Shown here: positions 47,286-59,489 of the stretch, piece after piece | How positions within the stretch are numbered: the first letter of the stretch is position 1 | Layout of the letters: each line of letters starts with the position of its first letter | Assembly (NCBI RefSeq): GCF_020520425.1 | Contig: NC_079487.1 | Span: 126,998,385 to 127,062,384 of the forward strand | Direction: 5' to 3' | Source of the DNA: Spinacia oleracea | Taxonomy: Eukaryota; Streptophyta; Magnoliopsida; Caryophyllales; Amaranthaceae | Length of the DNA stretch: 64,000 nt | Position numbers and translations under genes: made by a program | The notes under the pieces: model-generated | What the model was told of the DNA's origin: nothing | The model's database searches: none | The model's input: the letters and a program-made list of their open reading frames with translations, nothing else

Positions 47286-48891
47286 TTAAATGCCCCATAC
47301 GGTGATCTTTGGCGAAGTCTTAAAGAAGATTTTCTTATAGAACTCAACATTACAAGTCCCTGGAGCTCTTGGACACATCAATAACTCATTCACCGATTCT
47401 TCAGGGGGATATGGATCAATCATCATACGTTCCAACACTTGAGCATTTTCCAATAAGTATTCTAGTGCATGGAATTCATCATCGAATCCTACATACCTTT
47501 TGACTCCAATTATCTGGAGGTTTTCTAACAAACAAATAGGAACGCTATCTGGTGGAGTCCACATGCATGGTTCACGCTCATCAAGGTCCCAATTCATCGT
47601 TGTCTGGAAGGTTAAGAATTAGCTTCATTTCAACTTCAAAGTCTTTAAAGAACAATAGCAACAAGTAAGCGTAATGATTGATTAAGCTTATACTCACCAA
47701 ATCCACAATAAGAACTTTCAAATTCGGGGCAGAATGGAGCACTCTTGGGAAACAGGTCCAACCCGTCTCATCAGTTAAATTTATTTCTAACATCCTCAAA
47801 TTTGAAAATGTGGGCCAGGTATGGCTGAGAGCTAATCCGAGAACCTTCACACAAAATAAATAAAATTTTGACATATGAAATGTAATCAAAAACTAAATAA
47901 CCAGTTGAACCAAACATTCAAACAAGCTGAGATAAGTTTAATATACAACTGATTACTAAGTGCAAAAAGAGAATGAAAAGAAGAATCTTACAGATGAAGT
48001 GGGGAAATGCAATGTCATCACATCAGTAGCAGCAATCCCCTTCAAAAGCTCAAGAAGGCTATTTATATGCTTAGGCTCTACAGATTCAATACATACAGCT
48101 TCATACATGATCTCAACATGATGGAGACGTGATAGATTTTTCACCACAAATCGAGAAAACGAGTCATCCTGTATGTATAGGTATTCGAGATTTGGTGTAT
48201 CGATGAGAACATCATACTCACCTTCTTTACTATACTCTAGACACAGCCTTAGTTTTTTAAGAGTGGGAATGCATATATTGATTTTTCGAACCTTGCCAGA
48301 ATCTAGGAGGCCAGAGAGGGACAGTTCTTCCAACACTGAACAGTACGAAAAAAGCTGATGCATAACCCTATCCTGACTAGGAAGTATGACATTGAAATCA
48401 AGTGACTTGAGATGAGGAAAACAAACTAGTGACTCAGGTATGCGAAGATCAAAATATGAATCAAGCTTAAGCACTATTAACGTGCTGCAATCAAGAACGC
48501 ATTCTGGCAGGGGAGGTTTTGATCTATCTAAAAAATACTTATGGAAGTAGAGGACTAGCTTTTCGATTTCACAGCTAAGAGCGGCAGAAATCCACGCATT
48601 AATACGTGATAAGCCTATTTTATCTGGACATGAAAGCTCAACTGAAAGAAAGTTTGTGGATTTACAATTGTCAAGTACATGCTCCACAAGGTTTGCAAAT
48701 CTATCAGGATTAGATTCACGACCCTCTATTCGAATACTAGTAATGCCTTTCCAGAGGTACTTCCACCTCGAAGAAAAAATACTAGTTCTAATTGCCTCTG
48801 CTGTTGGAAGGAAAGAAATTATGTGTGCAATTACATGGTCAGGTAAATTACTAATGATGTCCAATTCTTCTACTTGTTTCTCCCTTTTCAT
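47286..48891 (-). CDS. F-box/FBD/LRR protein C
   Basis: Minus-strand exons 48891-47992, 47844-47698 and 47603-47286 give about 454 residues. The F-box reads ISNLPDHVIAHIISFLPTAEAIRTSIFSSRWKYLW, then LRR-like strands (CSVLEELSLSGLL, TPNLEYLYIQD) and an FBD (LENLQIIGVKRYVGFDDEFHALEYLL). A 5' untranslated intron at 48902-49521 matches A and B. The third exon starts with TTMNWD in place of GRMNWE of A. It is a complete paralogue, with NRX-c 2.2 kb away on the other side, transcribed divergently from it. Confidence 0.9.
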
Positions 48892-49521
48892 CTCACCCTT
48901 CCTGCATAAAAGACTGCTTATATATCAGCTCTTAAGACCAAGTAGTCATTGAATTACTACTCGTTGATTAAATGCTAAAGGCCGAATAAACCATAATGCA
49001 TCAATATGTTAAAATCTAGTTAAAAACTTAAAATGCTCACAAACTAGACCATAGCAACAGGTATACATTTTTATCATCCAATTGGCAGAAAAATGACATA
49101 TAAAAATCAGATAATTTTACAATAAATTGAACTCGTAATTGACTATAAGATCAGTTGTTTACAACAAATTGACTATAATGACAACAAAATCGTTTATCGG
49201 CATCTATTACGGTTCTTGGAAGAAGGAACAATTGAATCTATAACAGATTAATTGGGCCAAAGTTGGTGGAAATCTCTCCATTATTAGTGAACAATTTGCA
49301 CAAAATCCAACCATAAAAGTGAAATAAAGTAAATTCGACAAAATGAAAAGGTTAATTGAATTGATTAAAAGCAAATTGAAGATTGAATCAGATTCATTTT
49401 TCTTCAAATCAAAACCCTAGTTAATTACACTAAATTAGCTTGCATGAAACCAGTACCAATAACATCAAGAACACAATTTGGAATTATTGATGAAAAGAAA
49501 AGCAGAATTGAAGATGCAAAC

Positions 49522-50611
49522 CTGCGAAATTGATGAACTGACGAGCTTTGAGGGTGATTTTTTTGAAGTTTTGGGAAAGAAGGAGGACTGGAGGAGCCTG
49601 GGAGTGGGAAGGTCGAAATGTCGAACGGGGCTGAATGGCCGATGTTCCAAAATACGGCCAGTGAAAATCTTGTACTTCGGCACGGTAAACTGACGCCCGC
49701 ACTTATTTTTGTGTTTAAATAATTGAAGAAACTAATTTTTTGTGAAATGATGAAAAAACTTGGGCTCCGTTCTATTAAATTATTTTGACCGAACTTATAT
49801 TATCTTAACTTATTTACTTTTGTCCGAAATAAACTTATTTGTGTGGGTAAATGTCTAGAAAAAACTTATTTTTGTTGAACTTATATTGTCTGAACTTATC
49901 TGAACATATTTTGTCTAAAATAAGTCAAAATAAGTCGAACATAACAAAACCTTATTTGTATGCACTTATCTTATCTCAACTTATCTGAAATTAGTAAAAA
50001 ATCTAACATTATACACAAAAGTACATATTTGCCTCTTAAATAGAAATTCACCTCCCCTACCCTCACGTACTCACTCCCTTCCTTGATTCCTTCCTTACTT
50101 GTCTCCCATAAAATCTGGCAGCCACCACCACCATCCACCACCATAAAAGAAAAAATGGATGAAACTGAAAAATTCCCTCAGAATAAAACAAAAGTATTAA
50201 AATAAATCTAATATTAATTATACGGATTGACACATAATTTGTCATACATATATTTTAAAACTAATTCCAATTAAAAACAAATTAAATGTTTGTTTAAAGT
50301 ACTATCACTAACAAATTTCATTGAACCGTCATATTCCTAATAGGCGAAACTCTCACTCTCGAAGGCACAAGTCTCCAACATCTGACCACGCGAGCATCGT
50401 GAATGAGATAAGTTACATTATTTAGCTCAGTTAACTAGTACAAAAATTTAGATAAATTTAATATTATACTCCGTACGTTTCATATATTTTCAAACCCGGT
50501 CCACTTACTCTTACCAACTGAGTTATCTCTAGTAACGCTGGGTCAAGAACGACCAGGAAGACTAAAACTCTACAAGTATACAACATTTGCGATCTTAAAT
50601 CTTAATGATTA
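49522..50611. other. Divergent spacer between F-box C and NRX-c
   Basis: Starts with the presumed 5' untranslated exon of F-box C. From about 49760 to 50000 it is dominated by recurring ACTTAT and GAACTTATnTTATCT motifs in both orientations, probably a decayed MITE whose ends I could not fix. No gene. Confidence 0.45.
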
Positions 50612-50938
50612 CTCCCTCCGTCCCGGAATACTCGACCCGGTTTGACCGGCACAGAATTTAAGGGACTTGAATTGACTTATTTAATTTAATAGGTAGTAGT
50701 TGATAGTGAGTATTATTTTAATGTAGTTAGTGGGAAATGCGTAAAGGGGTGGGGTTGGGGGAGAGTAGGGGTTGAATTTTTAATTGTTTTTTGTATGGAG
50801 TAGGGGGTAGGTGGGTTAATAGGGGTGGAGTGAGAAATAATATAATATTGTTAGAATATTTCCATTTTTAGAAACAGGTCAAGTATTAAGGGACGACCCT
50901 ATAAGAAAAACAAGTCAAGTATTCCGCGACGGAGGGAG
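50612..50938 (-). mobile_element. Stowaway-like MITE upstream of NRX-c
   Basis: Same family as 28694 and 29622 but inverted: it begins CTCCCTCCGTCCCGGAATAC and ends GACGGAGGGAG, with TA flanks. It ends about 160 bp before the NRX-c start codon, so it must lie within the promoter. Confidence 0.9.
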
Positions 50939-51098
50939 TAAGAAAGAAACGGGAAACCGTAGGGAATAAGCTGCATGACTTGAAGTCGTCACTTTTTATA
51001 ATTCTTCATCACGCTAATTTTGTTCTTTCTCCTCTCACTATAAAACTCATCAAACACCTCTTCAATCCTCATTTAAATTCTGCAATTACAAGACTGAA

Positions 51099-54000
51099 AT
51101 GGCTGAAGAAATCTCAATCAACACTGAGTGTTATGCTCTGAGCTCTCTTCTTTTTACAGAGGAGAGAGATTTCCTCATCCGCAACAATGGTGATCAGGTA
51201 ATCCACCTTTTGTTTTTGTGCATGTTACAGATTAATATGTCAAGTTATTAAATTTAGCTTATTTATCTTGTGGGTATCAAGATTTTTTTACAATTTGTTA
51301 GGGGACTGAACTTCTATAATTTAGGGATTGAACTTGTATAATATATAGGTCATTTTCAAATTTTCATCTATTGTGTGTTTGTTGGAATTTTTTTTAATCA
51401 CCCAGTTTTGGGGTTTGACATACATAATTGGAAATTAATTGTTGATTTTGGGTATTTAGCTTCTTTGCTGATTTTATTTGATGAGGATTAGGGTTTTTCA
51501 TCATCCGATTTATGGGTTTCTGTTAAAATTTGGTCAATTTTATCATTGTTTGTCAGTGCAATTGTTTCTGTTTGAATTTTTTCATTTTAAGATGGTCGAT
51601 TGGATTGTTTAGGATGCTGTTAATTTGATTGTTGATGGATAGCATGATTTTGATGTGATAAAATTGATGTTTAGGGGGTCATGTGTTCTTTTTGTTGGAT
51701 TTAACTTGTACTTATCATTTAAATTTCTTTCGGAATTGATGATGATTGTAGGTCAAAATCACTGATCTGAGTGGAAAGAATGTGGGTCTGTATTTCTCTG
51801 CATCATGGTGCCCACCTTGCCGCAATTTCACCCCTACTTTGATTGAAACATACAAAGAACTCTCTGGAAATGGGGATTTCGAAATTGTATTTGTTTCATC
51901 AGATAGAGATGAAGAATCCTTTCAGGGTTACTTCTCTAAGATGCCATGGCTTGCTGTTCCGATTTCTGATAAAGACACAAAGGAGAGCTTGGGGGATAAA
52001 TTCAGTGTGATGGGGATCCCTCACCTTGTAATCCTTGATAAAGATGGGAAAATCTCAACCAATGAAGGGGTGGGATTGGTCACGGAATATGGAGCCCAAG
52101 CATATCCGTTCACTCCAGAAAGAGTAAATCAATTGAAAGAGGAGGAAGAGGATGCAAAGAGAAACCAAAACTTGAAAACTCTTTTGGAATCTGGTTCCCG
52201 GAATCATGTGATTTCAAGTGATGGGAAGAAGGTAATGTATTTTCCTTATGCCTAGTTTAATGCATCTGGGTGTTGAATTTAGTTTGTCTGTTTTTTTTTT
52301 GGACCTTTGATGTTGAAGACCTTTGGCAGTATTAGGAGTGGCGGATATTTGCTTGTTTCCGGAGTCTAGGTTTTTGGACTAGGAGACCTTTTTTCTGACT
52401 CCTGTGGCACTATAATTGATAAACCATGGTAAATTTCTTTTGGATTGTATGTTCAAATGATTTTAGAGTTTAGATACGCTGAAACCATTGTTGCTTTGTC
52501 CTGAAGTTGATTAGCGTTGTGTTAAAGACGTGAGATTTTGACAATTGTTGAAAAGATGTGACCGAATTCCTCTTTTCCGAAAGACACATACATATTTTCC
52601 AGAACTTGGGAAATGTTTCAGTTTTGTTTCACATTCTCTCAACATGGACACTGGTATATCCAGCCTGTTTGTTACCACTCCTAGGTATTAATTTTCTTTG
52701 ATTTATTATGATCTCCCGTCAGGTTTCTATAAGCGAGCTTGAAGGAAAGATGGTTGGCCTCTATTTCTGTGTAGGCTCCTATAAGCCCTGCACTGAGTTC
52801 ACCAAGAAGCTAGCAGAGGTTCACAAAGTACTTAAAGAGAAAGGCGAGAACTTTGAGATTGTATTAATCTATTTGGATGATGATGACGAAGAAGGGTTTA
52901 AGGAATGTTTGGCACAATTGCCATGTGTTGCCTTGCCCTTCCAGGATAAGAAGATTGCAAAGCTTGCTCGCTACTTTGAGCTGACATCCATTCCCAGGCT
53001 GGTCATAATTGGACCAGATGGGAAGACTCTGAATCCAAATGTTGCAGAACTGATAGATGAGCACGGTGCTGCAGCCTACCCATTTACACCAGAGAAGCTG
53101 GTTGAGCTTGCTGAGATCGAGAAAGCCAAACTTGAGTCACAAACCCTTGAATCCGTTCTGGTTTCAGGAGAACTAGACTATGTCATCGACAAAAGTGGCT
53201 CTAAGGTAAATAGTTCCTTATTTTTTGCAGGCCATTAGGGGGCATACTTCTTGGATCACAAAATGTATGTAATTCATCTTGTTTCTGCTGTGCATCTCAG
53301 GACTCGTTCAGTATCACTCTCAGTTGCCAGTTTTTGGTTTTTTGGTTTTGAAAGTCATATGGTTTAGATTGAATCATCAACTAAAACATAGTCATACTTA
53401 TAATAATAATATTGATTTTGGAAACTGGCAACAAAAAACTGAAAATTGCCTTTTGTGATTTTCATATTTTGGTTTTTAGTTTTGTAAAAAACAGAAAACC
53501 GGAAACAAAAAACGATTTTGTGGAAAACTGACAATAAATTTTTTGAAAATACTCTATGTGGTTTTCATATGTTTTGTTTTGTTGATTTTATGTTTTGTTG
53601 CTCAGGTTCCCGTGTCGCAGCTTGTTGGAAAACATATACTCATTTACTTTTCTGCACACTGGTGCCCTCCATGCCGTGCTTTCACACCAAAGCTTATCGA
53701 GGTATACCATGAAATCAAGGCGAAGGAAAATGCATTTGAGATCATATTTGTTTCCAGTGATCGCGATCAATCTTCCTTTGATGAGTATTACTCAGACATG
53801 CCTTGGTTAGCCCTTCCATTTGGGGACGATAGGAAGACTTCTTTGTCTCGCAAGTTCAAAGTTCGAGGTATCCCATGTCTTGTGGCTATTGGACCTGAAG
53901 GTAGGACAATTACTACTGAAGCCAGACAACTCACTTCAGCTCACGGGGCAGATGCATTTCCGTTCACTGAAGATCACATAAAGAATTTGAAAGAGGAAAT

Positions 54001-54253
54001 AGAGAAGATTGCAGAGGGGTGGCCTGAGAAGCTGAAACACGAGCTTCATGAACACATACTGGTAAAGGTTCGCCGAGATGGTTATTATTGTGATGAATGT
54101 AATAACCCAGGGAATAGTTGGTCTTTTCACTGCAAGGAATGTGACTTTGATCTTGATCCGAAATGTGCCTTGAAGAACGGGGTAAAGGTTGAAGACGATG
54201 TTGAGACCAAAGAAGGATATGTCTGTGAAGGTGATGTTTGTCGTAAAATCTAG
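51099..54253 (+). CDS. Nucleoredoxin NRX-c, three thioredoxin-like domains plus DC1
   Basis: Exons 51099-51197, 51752-52231, 52723-53205 and 53606-54253, all phase 0, give about 569 residues. The start [12 protein letters not shown] matches NRX-b. Domain 1 has ASWCPPC, domain 2 GSYKPC with a single cysteine, domain 3 AHWCPPC. After domain 3 comes a helical linker ([21 protein letters not shown]) and a complete DC1 finger ([10 protein letters not shown]...[12 protein letters not shown]), then [17 protein letters not shown]. It has the full domain layout of plant NRX1 and is the best reference copy in the cluster. Protein identity to NRX-b is high across all three thioredoxin domains. Predicted role: cytosolic and nuclear disulfide reductase in redox signalling or protein protection. 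Confidence 0.93.
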
Positions 54254-55125
54254 AGACAGACAAATCTTGCAAAATAACTGTCAGTCTTTGGAGTATCAGG
54301 CTGTTCGGCTTTTCCCTTTCCTGTGTGATATAATAGTGCTGCTTGTTGTGTAAATCATGTGGACTTGGGTTTGTACGATTACGATTACTGCAGGGAGTTC
54401 ATTCGCTTTTTTATGAAATCACCTTCTTGATATCATGATATGTAAGCTGTATTTCGATTCAGACATACTTTATCCAGAATAATTAATGTATGCCATTTTA
54501 TGAATGAGAATGGTAACCCAGCGTTTTGACAAATCATGACATTTTTCCTGCCGAGGAGCGGGGGGTGCTTTGTGAGTCGTTAAATATTTTCTTAAATAAT
54601 ACGGAGTAGTGAATTGAACAATTTGGACAGAAGGGGAAACGTCAATTTTTTGAAATGCCCTCGGTTGATCTGAAGGATTAATTGCAGACGGATGCGTAAT
54701 ACTCTATACGCCCCGAAACGTTTTTTCTGTTTGCTATTTTACGTGGTTATTAAAGAGAAATAAACATTAGCAATCATGGTTGTACTTCTATGGGGATATT
54801 GTTCACAAAAAAACAAAATAGTTGTAAGTATTGTGATCCAATAGAATTTCAGAAAATAAAAATAAAAAATGTCCAACTCGTTAATCCATAGAAAATTAAA
54901 CCACTAATGAAATTGCAAGGTCTTTTGTTGATAAATCAATAGAATTACAAGGTTAAGAAGGAAAAAGAATAAACGAGAATATCATTTTGGGACACCTTAT
55001 AAGGAAATGAGAAAAAAAATATTTAGGGACAAAATGAGTAAAGATTAGAAAACTGTATAAATTACTAAATTTATGATTAAAATTGATATCCGATAAAAAT
55101 GCTAGAAGATGTCAAATTTTTTAGG
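54254..55125. other. 3' flank of NRX-c, no gene seen
   Basis: Presumed 3' untranslated region followed by AT-rich sequence. TAACCCAGCGTTTTGA near 54516 matches the sequence near 46976, linking it to the duplicated unit. Confidence 0.45.
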
Positions 55126-55490
55126 CAAATTTGTCAAATACAACCTAATAAAGTTCACTATTTGTCAATTACAACCTCATATTTCTAATTTTGTCAATTA
55201 CAACCTTAAACTTGTACATCTGTTTTAAATTACAACCCAAAATCATTTTCCGGAAAAAATCACCGGAAGATGATGTAATAACGTTATTAAAAAAACTTAC
55301 GAAGTACATAATATCTATAAAAAAAATATTTTTTCAGTTTTTGTTTTGTTTTAATTCTTATTTATCGATTTAATTTTTTTATAGAAATTATGTAATTTTT
55401 TTAATAACATTATGACATAATCTTTCGGTGATTTTTGCCGGAAAATAACTTACAAATAAAGAACGTTATGAGGTTGTATTTGGCAAATTT
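55126..55490. mobile_element. MITE with long inverted repeats (foldback type)
   Basis: The left arm starts CAAATTTGTCAAATACAACC and the right arm is its near-complement ending GGTTGTATTTGGCAAATTT. Pairing continues inward: TTCCGGAAAAAATCACCGGA on the left matches TCGGTGATTTTTGCCGGAAA on the right, then TAATAACGTTATTAAAAAAA against TTTTTTTAATAACATTATGA. The whole 365-bp unit could fold into one hairpin. The left arm also repeats TTTGTCAATTACAACCT-like units. No transposase. Superfamily not determined. Confidence 0.75.
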
Positions 55491-55850
55491 TTCAATTTTT
55501 TAAGTGCATTTTTATGCAAAAAGGGAGGCAAATTGGTGTACGACTAAAATGCAATTTGATTGTTCCAAGTCCAACTTCACATATTGTTTGGTGAAGCAGA
55601 AAAGTTGAGGAACCGTCCATATTCCAACAAGGGAGGCAAACCAACAAATTGCCGGCAAAATCAACTAATCAAAATATATATCACGTGCCAATTTATCTTC
55701 CAAGAAAACAGTTTTTTTTTTGTCAAATTGGTGACTAAAATCATACTCCTCCGTGTAAATAACATCAAAATAGGATTTTTTTTCTCCAGAAAATCTGGTT
55801 AAATTTTGCCTTTACACAATCTCAAATCCTTTAAATTGGGATTCTACCAG
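55491..55850. other. Upstream region of the DUF220-like gene
   Basis: No gene or clear element. It should contain the promoter for the gene starting at 56348 with its untranslated exon near 55850-55918. Confidence 0.4.
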
Positions 55851-56347
55851 AATCTACGCCCCAGAATCTACCTGTTCTAATTTCCAAGTATATTCTGCCA
55901 TCAACATAGATCCATTCAGTAAGTAACTTATAATCTCCTTATCTTCATTTTCTCTCTCCTATCTAATTTTACATTTTCTGTTTGTTTTCTACTACTAATG
56001 AGTGACTATATAATTGAAGCTTTTACAGCTGTTCTAATCCAAATTTCAGTATCTGGGAATCTATAATTTTGTGTTTTTGGGTATAAATAGTAACTGGGTT
56101 TTGTAGAAATGGTGGAATTTGATTGAATTATGATAGTTTTAGGGAAATTTTTGGTACCCAAACGAAAATTTAGGTGGAATTTGAAGCTAATTGATGTAAT
56201 CCTTGAAGGAGATTCTATTGAAATGGAATGGGGAATTCTTTGCTTGGAGAATAAGTGATTCCATATGAAAAGAAAAGTAGTAAGATTTTAATATTATGGC
56301 TCAACATTTTAAAGAAATTGTATATAATTGATGAAATTCAGGCGATA

Positions 56348-58625
56348 ATGAGAGAGACAAAGATGAGTTCAACAAGCCAATCTACTGATATAAATCATCA
56401 ACGACGTCAGCTAATTGATCCTGCATTTCCTAAGTTCTTCACACAAGCCCCTCAAAGACTGCAGAATTTTTTCAAGGTTAGTTTGTGATTTATTTATGGT
56501 GTTCATGTTAGGTTTGTGATTTGTTTATCAGGTTGTGATAATCTAAATTTCCTAAAATGGTAGTCAGTTGAGAGTTTGTGCAAAATCATGTGTTGTTCGG
56601 TGTTATTAAAACTATTACATGTAACATTTTGTAATGAATTTTGCTGGGATTTTTTTTTAAAATTCATGTGTAACACTGAATGTTGCTTGACAGTCACATC
56701 TTACAGGACTAAGGAAAGCAGGGCAGAGAAAAGATGTACATGAACTGCAGCAGGATATCAGAAAGGAACAGAAATCTTCGACTGATTTGGAAGCTGATCT
56801 GCAGAAGCAGCTGCAACTTTGGCGAGCAAATCCTCATTGGGGTAGTCCACCACCTGAAATTAATGTGAGAATCAAATCAAATATGTTCACATCATTTTCT
56901 TTGTTTTTCGTTGATGGGTGTGTAAATAAGAGAATGCTAAACAAAATAAGAGAATCAAATCCTCTTGTGTGTGCAATGAGCCAAAATATGCTAAATAAAT
57001 GAACACATAGTGTTAAGATTGGCCTTCTTAGTTGCTGTCAATGTCAGCACAATGTGTTTCGGTCTTTACCAGGACTTACAGGTTAATATTTGCCTCAAAC
57101 TTCTGCACTTGAAATATGTTGCAAATATGGCCAGCTTACGTTTCTTCAGAGTTGTGAGCTAATAATAAGCAAGTAAATCATAACGAATTAGCTATTTTCT
57201 TACAGGTTACTGTACCTAAAGGATCACTTTGCAATCTGAACGTGGAATTTGATGTTGGGTTGCCACCAGATGCTGTGTACAACATTGTCATTGACCCAGA
57301 TAGTAAGAGGGTCTTCAGAAATATCAAGGTCAGTGGTAACAGGATATAACTGATTAAGAACTACTGCTCATTTTCCAGAAGAAGATGATAATTTTGCTTA
57401 GGCTTCTCAGACTTGGTTACTAATTTGAGAATTCTTTATGTAATGAAATGAACTATGGTTTGACCTGCAAACGTTGCTGATGTAAGTGAATTGGCATTTC
57501 AGGAGGTGATTTCGAGGAAGGTGTTGGTTGATGAGGGGTCTAGACAGGTGGTTGAGGTGGAGCAAGCAGCTATCTGGAATTTCCTTTGGTTGTCAGGAAC
57601 AATCTCAGTCCACGTCTTAGTAGATCAAAACAGAGAGGATCACACTGTAAGATTGTGTTCTGTCTCGTGGTCTTAACATTTGTTGCCATATTATTTTCTT
57701 CACAAATTCTTATTTACAAGTGGTGAAAATATTGTTCACCGGAGTAAAAGTTAACCTAAAATGCTTAAAAGTTACCCTAGTTAAAAGTTATCTAATTTTT
57801 AGTGATAACATTTTTCAATTTAATAAAAAGTATTTCTTCAAAATCACTAATATGGTATAAAATTAATCATTTAACTCTTTAAAATGTTTATCTATTAACT
57901 TTTTTTTTTAATATTATACGGAATAGTTAATAAAAACATATTAAAATTTATAAAAAATAGGTAAAAATTACAAAAAACTGGGTAAAAGTTATCTTGGTGT
58001 ATAATAAATTATGTACACCTTGTGCGTACCTTTTGAATTTTCATTTACTGCCACAAGTCTCAAAACATAATCTCGATTCCTTCCCTTTTTGGTTTAGGCT
58101 CTTGATTTTAACTTCTGTTCCCGTATAGTGTTTCTTTTACTATCACAAGTCTTGTGATCTCGATTCCTTCTTTTTCTGGTTTCTTAGATGAGGTTCAAGC
58201 AGGTTAACACGGGATTTATGAAGAAGTTTGAAGGTTGCTGGAGAGTAGAACCGGTATTTGTTGATGAGAAAATGTGCTCCCCCTTTAAACCCAAAACCTT
58301 GTCAGATTATCGTTCATGTACAGGAGGAAAAGGAAGGATAGGATCAAGGGTTAGCCTAGAGCAACTGCTTCAACCAGCTATCGTTCCTCCCCCTCCTATT
58401 TCATGGTATCTTAGGGGAATCACCTCAAAGACCTCAGAAACGCTGATGAACTATTTGCTTGAAGAGGTTGCACGGATTAAAGGCATTTCTCAAGTAGCAG
58501 GTTCAAATGGAGATGAGAAGTCGGTTTCAGAAATTACTAATGAACCGGATATAGATGAAGTACGTGACATTAAGAAAAGATGGGCTTTACGGAGAAGACA
58601 TGCTTTGCATTACAGAAAGAAGTAG
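56348..58625 (+). CDS. DUF220-like (START/polyketide-cyclase-fold) protein
   Basis: Exons 56348-56476, 56694-56864, 57206-57328, 57503-57646 and 58188-58625, all phase 0, give about 334 residues. A 5' untranslated intron (55919-56341) precedes the start [11 protein letters not shown]. The N-terminal part has [14 protein letters not shown] and a basic Gln-rich helix; the middle ([67 protein letters not shown]) is the pattern of plant DUF220 proteins, related to the START-like lipid-binding fold. The C-terminus is basic ([17 protein letters not shown]). Biochemical function is not established. Family naming is from memory of the motif pattern; gene structure is well supported. Confidence 0.75.
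57650..58187. other. Last intron of the DUF220-like gene
   Basis: A 541-bp AT-rich intron (57647-58187) with repeated AAAAGTTA motifs from about 57745 to 57995. No other gene inside. Confidence 0.5.
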
Positions 58626-58899
58626 GTGCAATGTTTGCTTTTGTTGAAGATAGATAGAAGGATATACAAGTATTGTTCTGTGGATTTGTGGAAGTGATTC
58701 ACTTTATTGACTTAGGCAGAGATGTGAAGTTCAATTAAGTTAAGCCAAGATCCTGTGATTTTATGTCATTTCTCATTGTTAGATGGATTTGACAGTAGTG
58801 CCAAACTGCTAATGTGTTGTAAACTTCTGTTTTGCCAGAATGTAATTGTAGAGTTTTGCAGCATCCTCCATGATCCATTGATGAGAAAATTTACTTGTA

Positions 58900-59262
58900 C
58901 TCCATTTGTCCTTTTATATTCTTTACTATATCTGTTTCTAATGTCCTATTTTAATCTTTACATTTTGAATGTTTCCTTTTATATTGTATTATAAATGTCC
59001 TTAATATTCTGTCAAAAATCGTACAAATGATTATTTTAATTAGTTAAAATCACCGGGACATTAAAACTTTCGCATTTTCCCATTGAGACAATAAATCTCT
59101 CACATTTTCCCAATGTCATATTTTGGATAAAAGTGAAAACATTATCAATAAACGTAATTTGCATTGTTTAAATAAAAAAAGGAGAAATTTGTATCAACAT
59201 TAATTAGTTGTTAAATCGCGTACGTGATACCAAATGTAAAGAATAAAAAGAGACTGAAAGAG
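58900..59262. mobile_element. Stowaway-like MITE, family shared with 40107
   Basis: CTCCATTTGTCCTTTTATAT and the complement of AAGAATAAAAAGAGACTGAAAGAG are decayed inverted ends with TA flanks. The interior shares AAATGATTATTTTAA and AATAAACGTAATTTG-like pieces with 40107-40520. It lies within or just after the 3' end of the DUF220-like gene. Confidence 0.7.
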
Positions 59263-59489
59263 TAATAAGTAGATGATTTTCCAAGAATTTCAAAACCCAA
59301 TATATTACCTTGTCGAATTATATGTCACAATATCGGGTAACTTTTTTATGTACAAATAAGATTTTCAATAATGACACATTACCATATTGAATGTTGAAAT
59401 GAAGAATACTGCTAATGGTATAATACACGACTATAATTAGACAACAAGGCAAACAAAAATTTGCCACAAAACCCCCCAAAAAACCAGGT

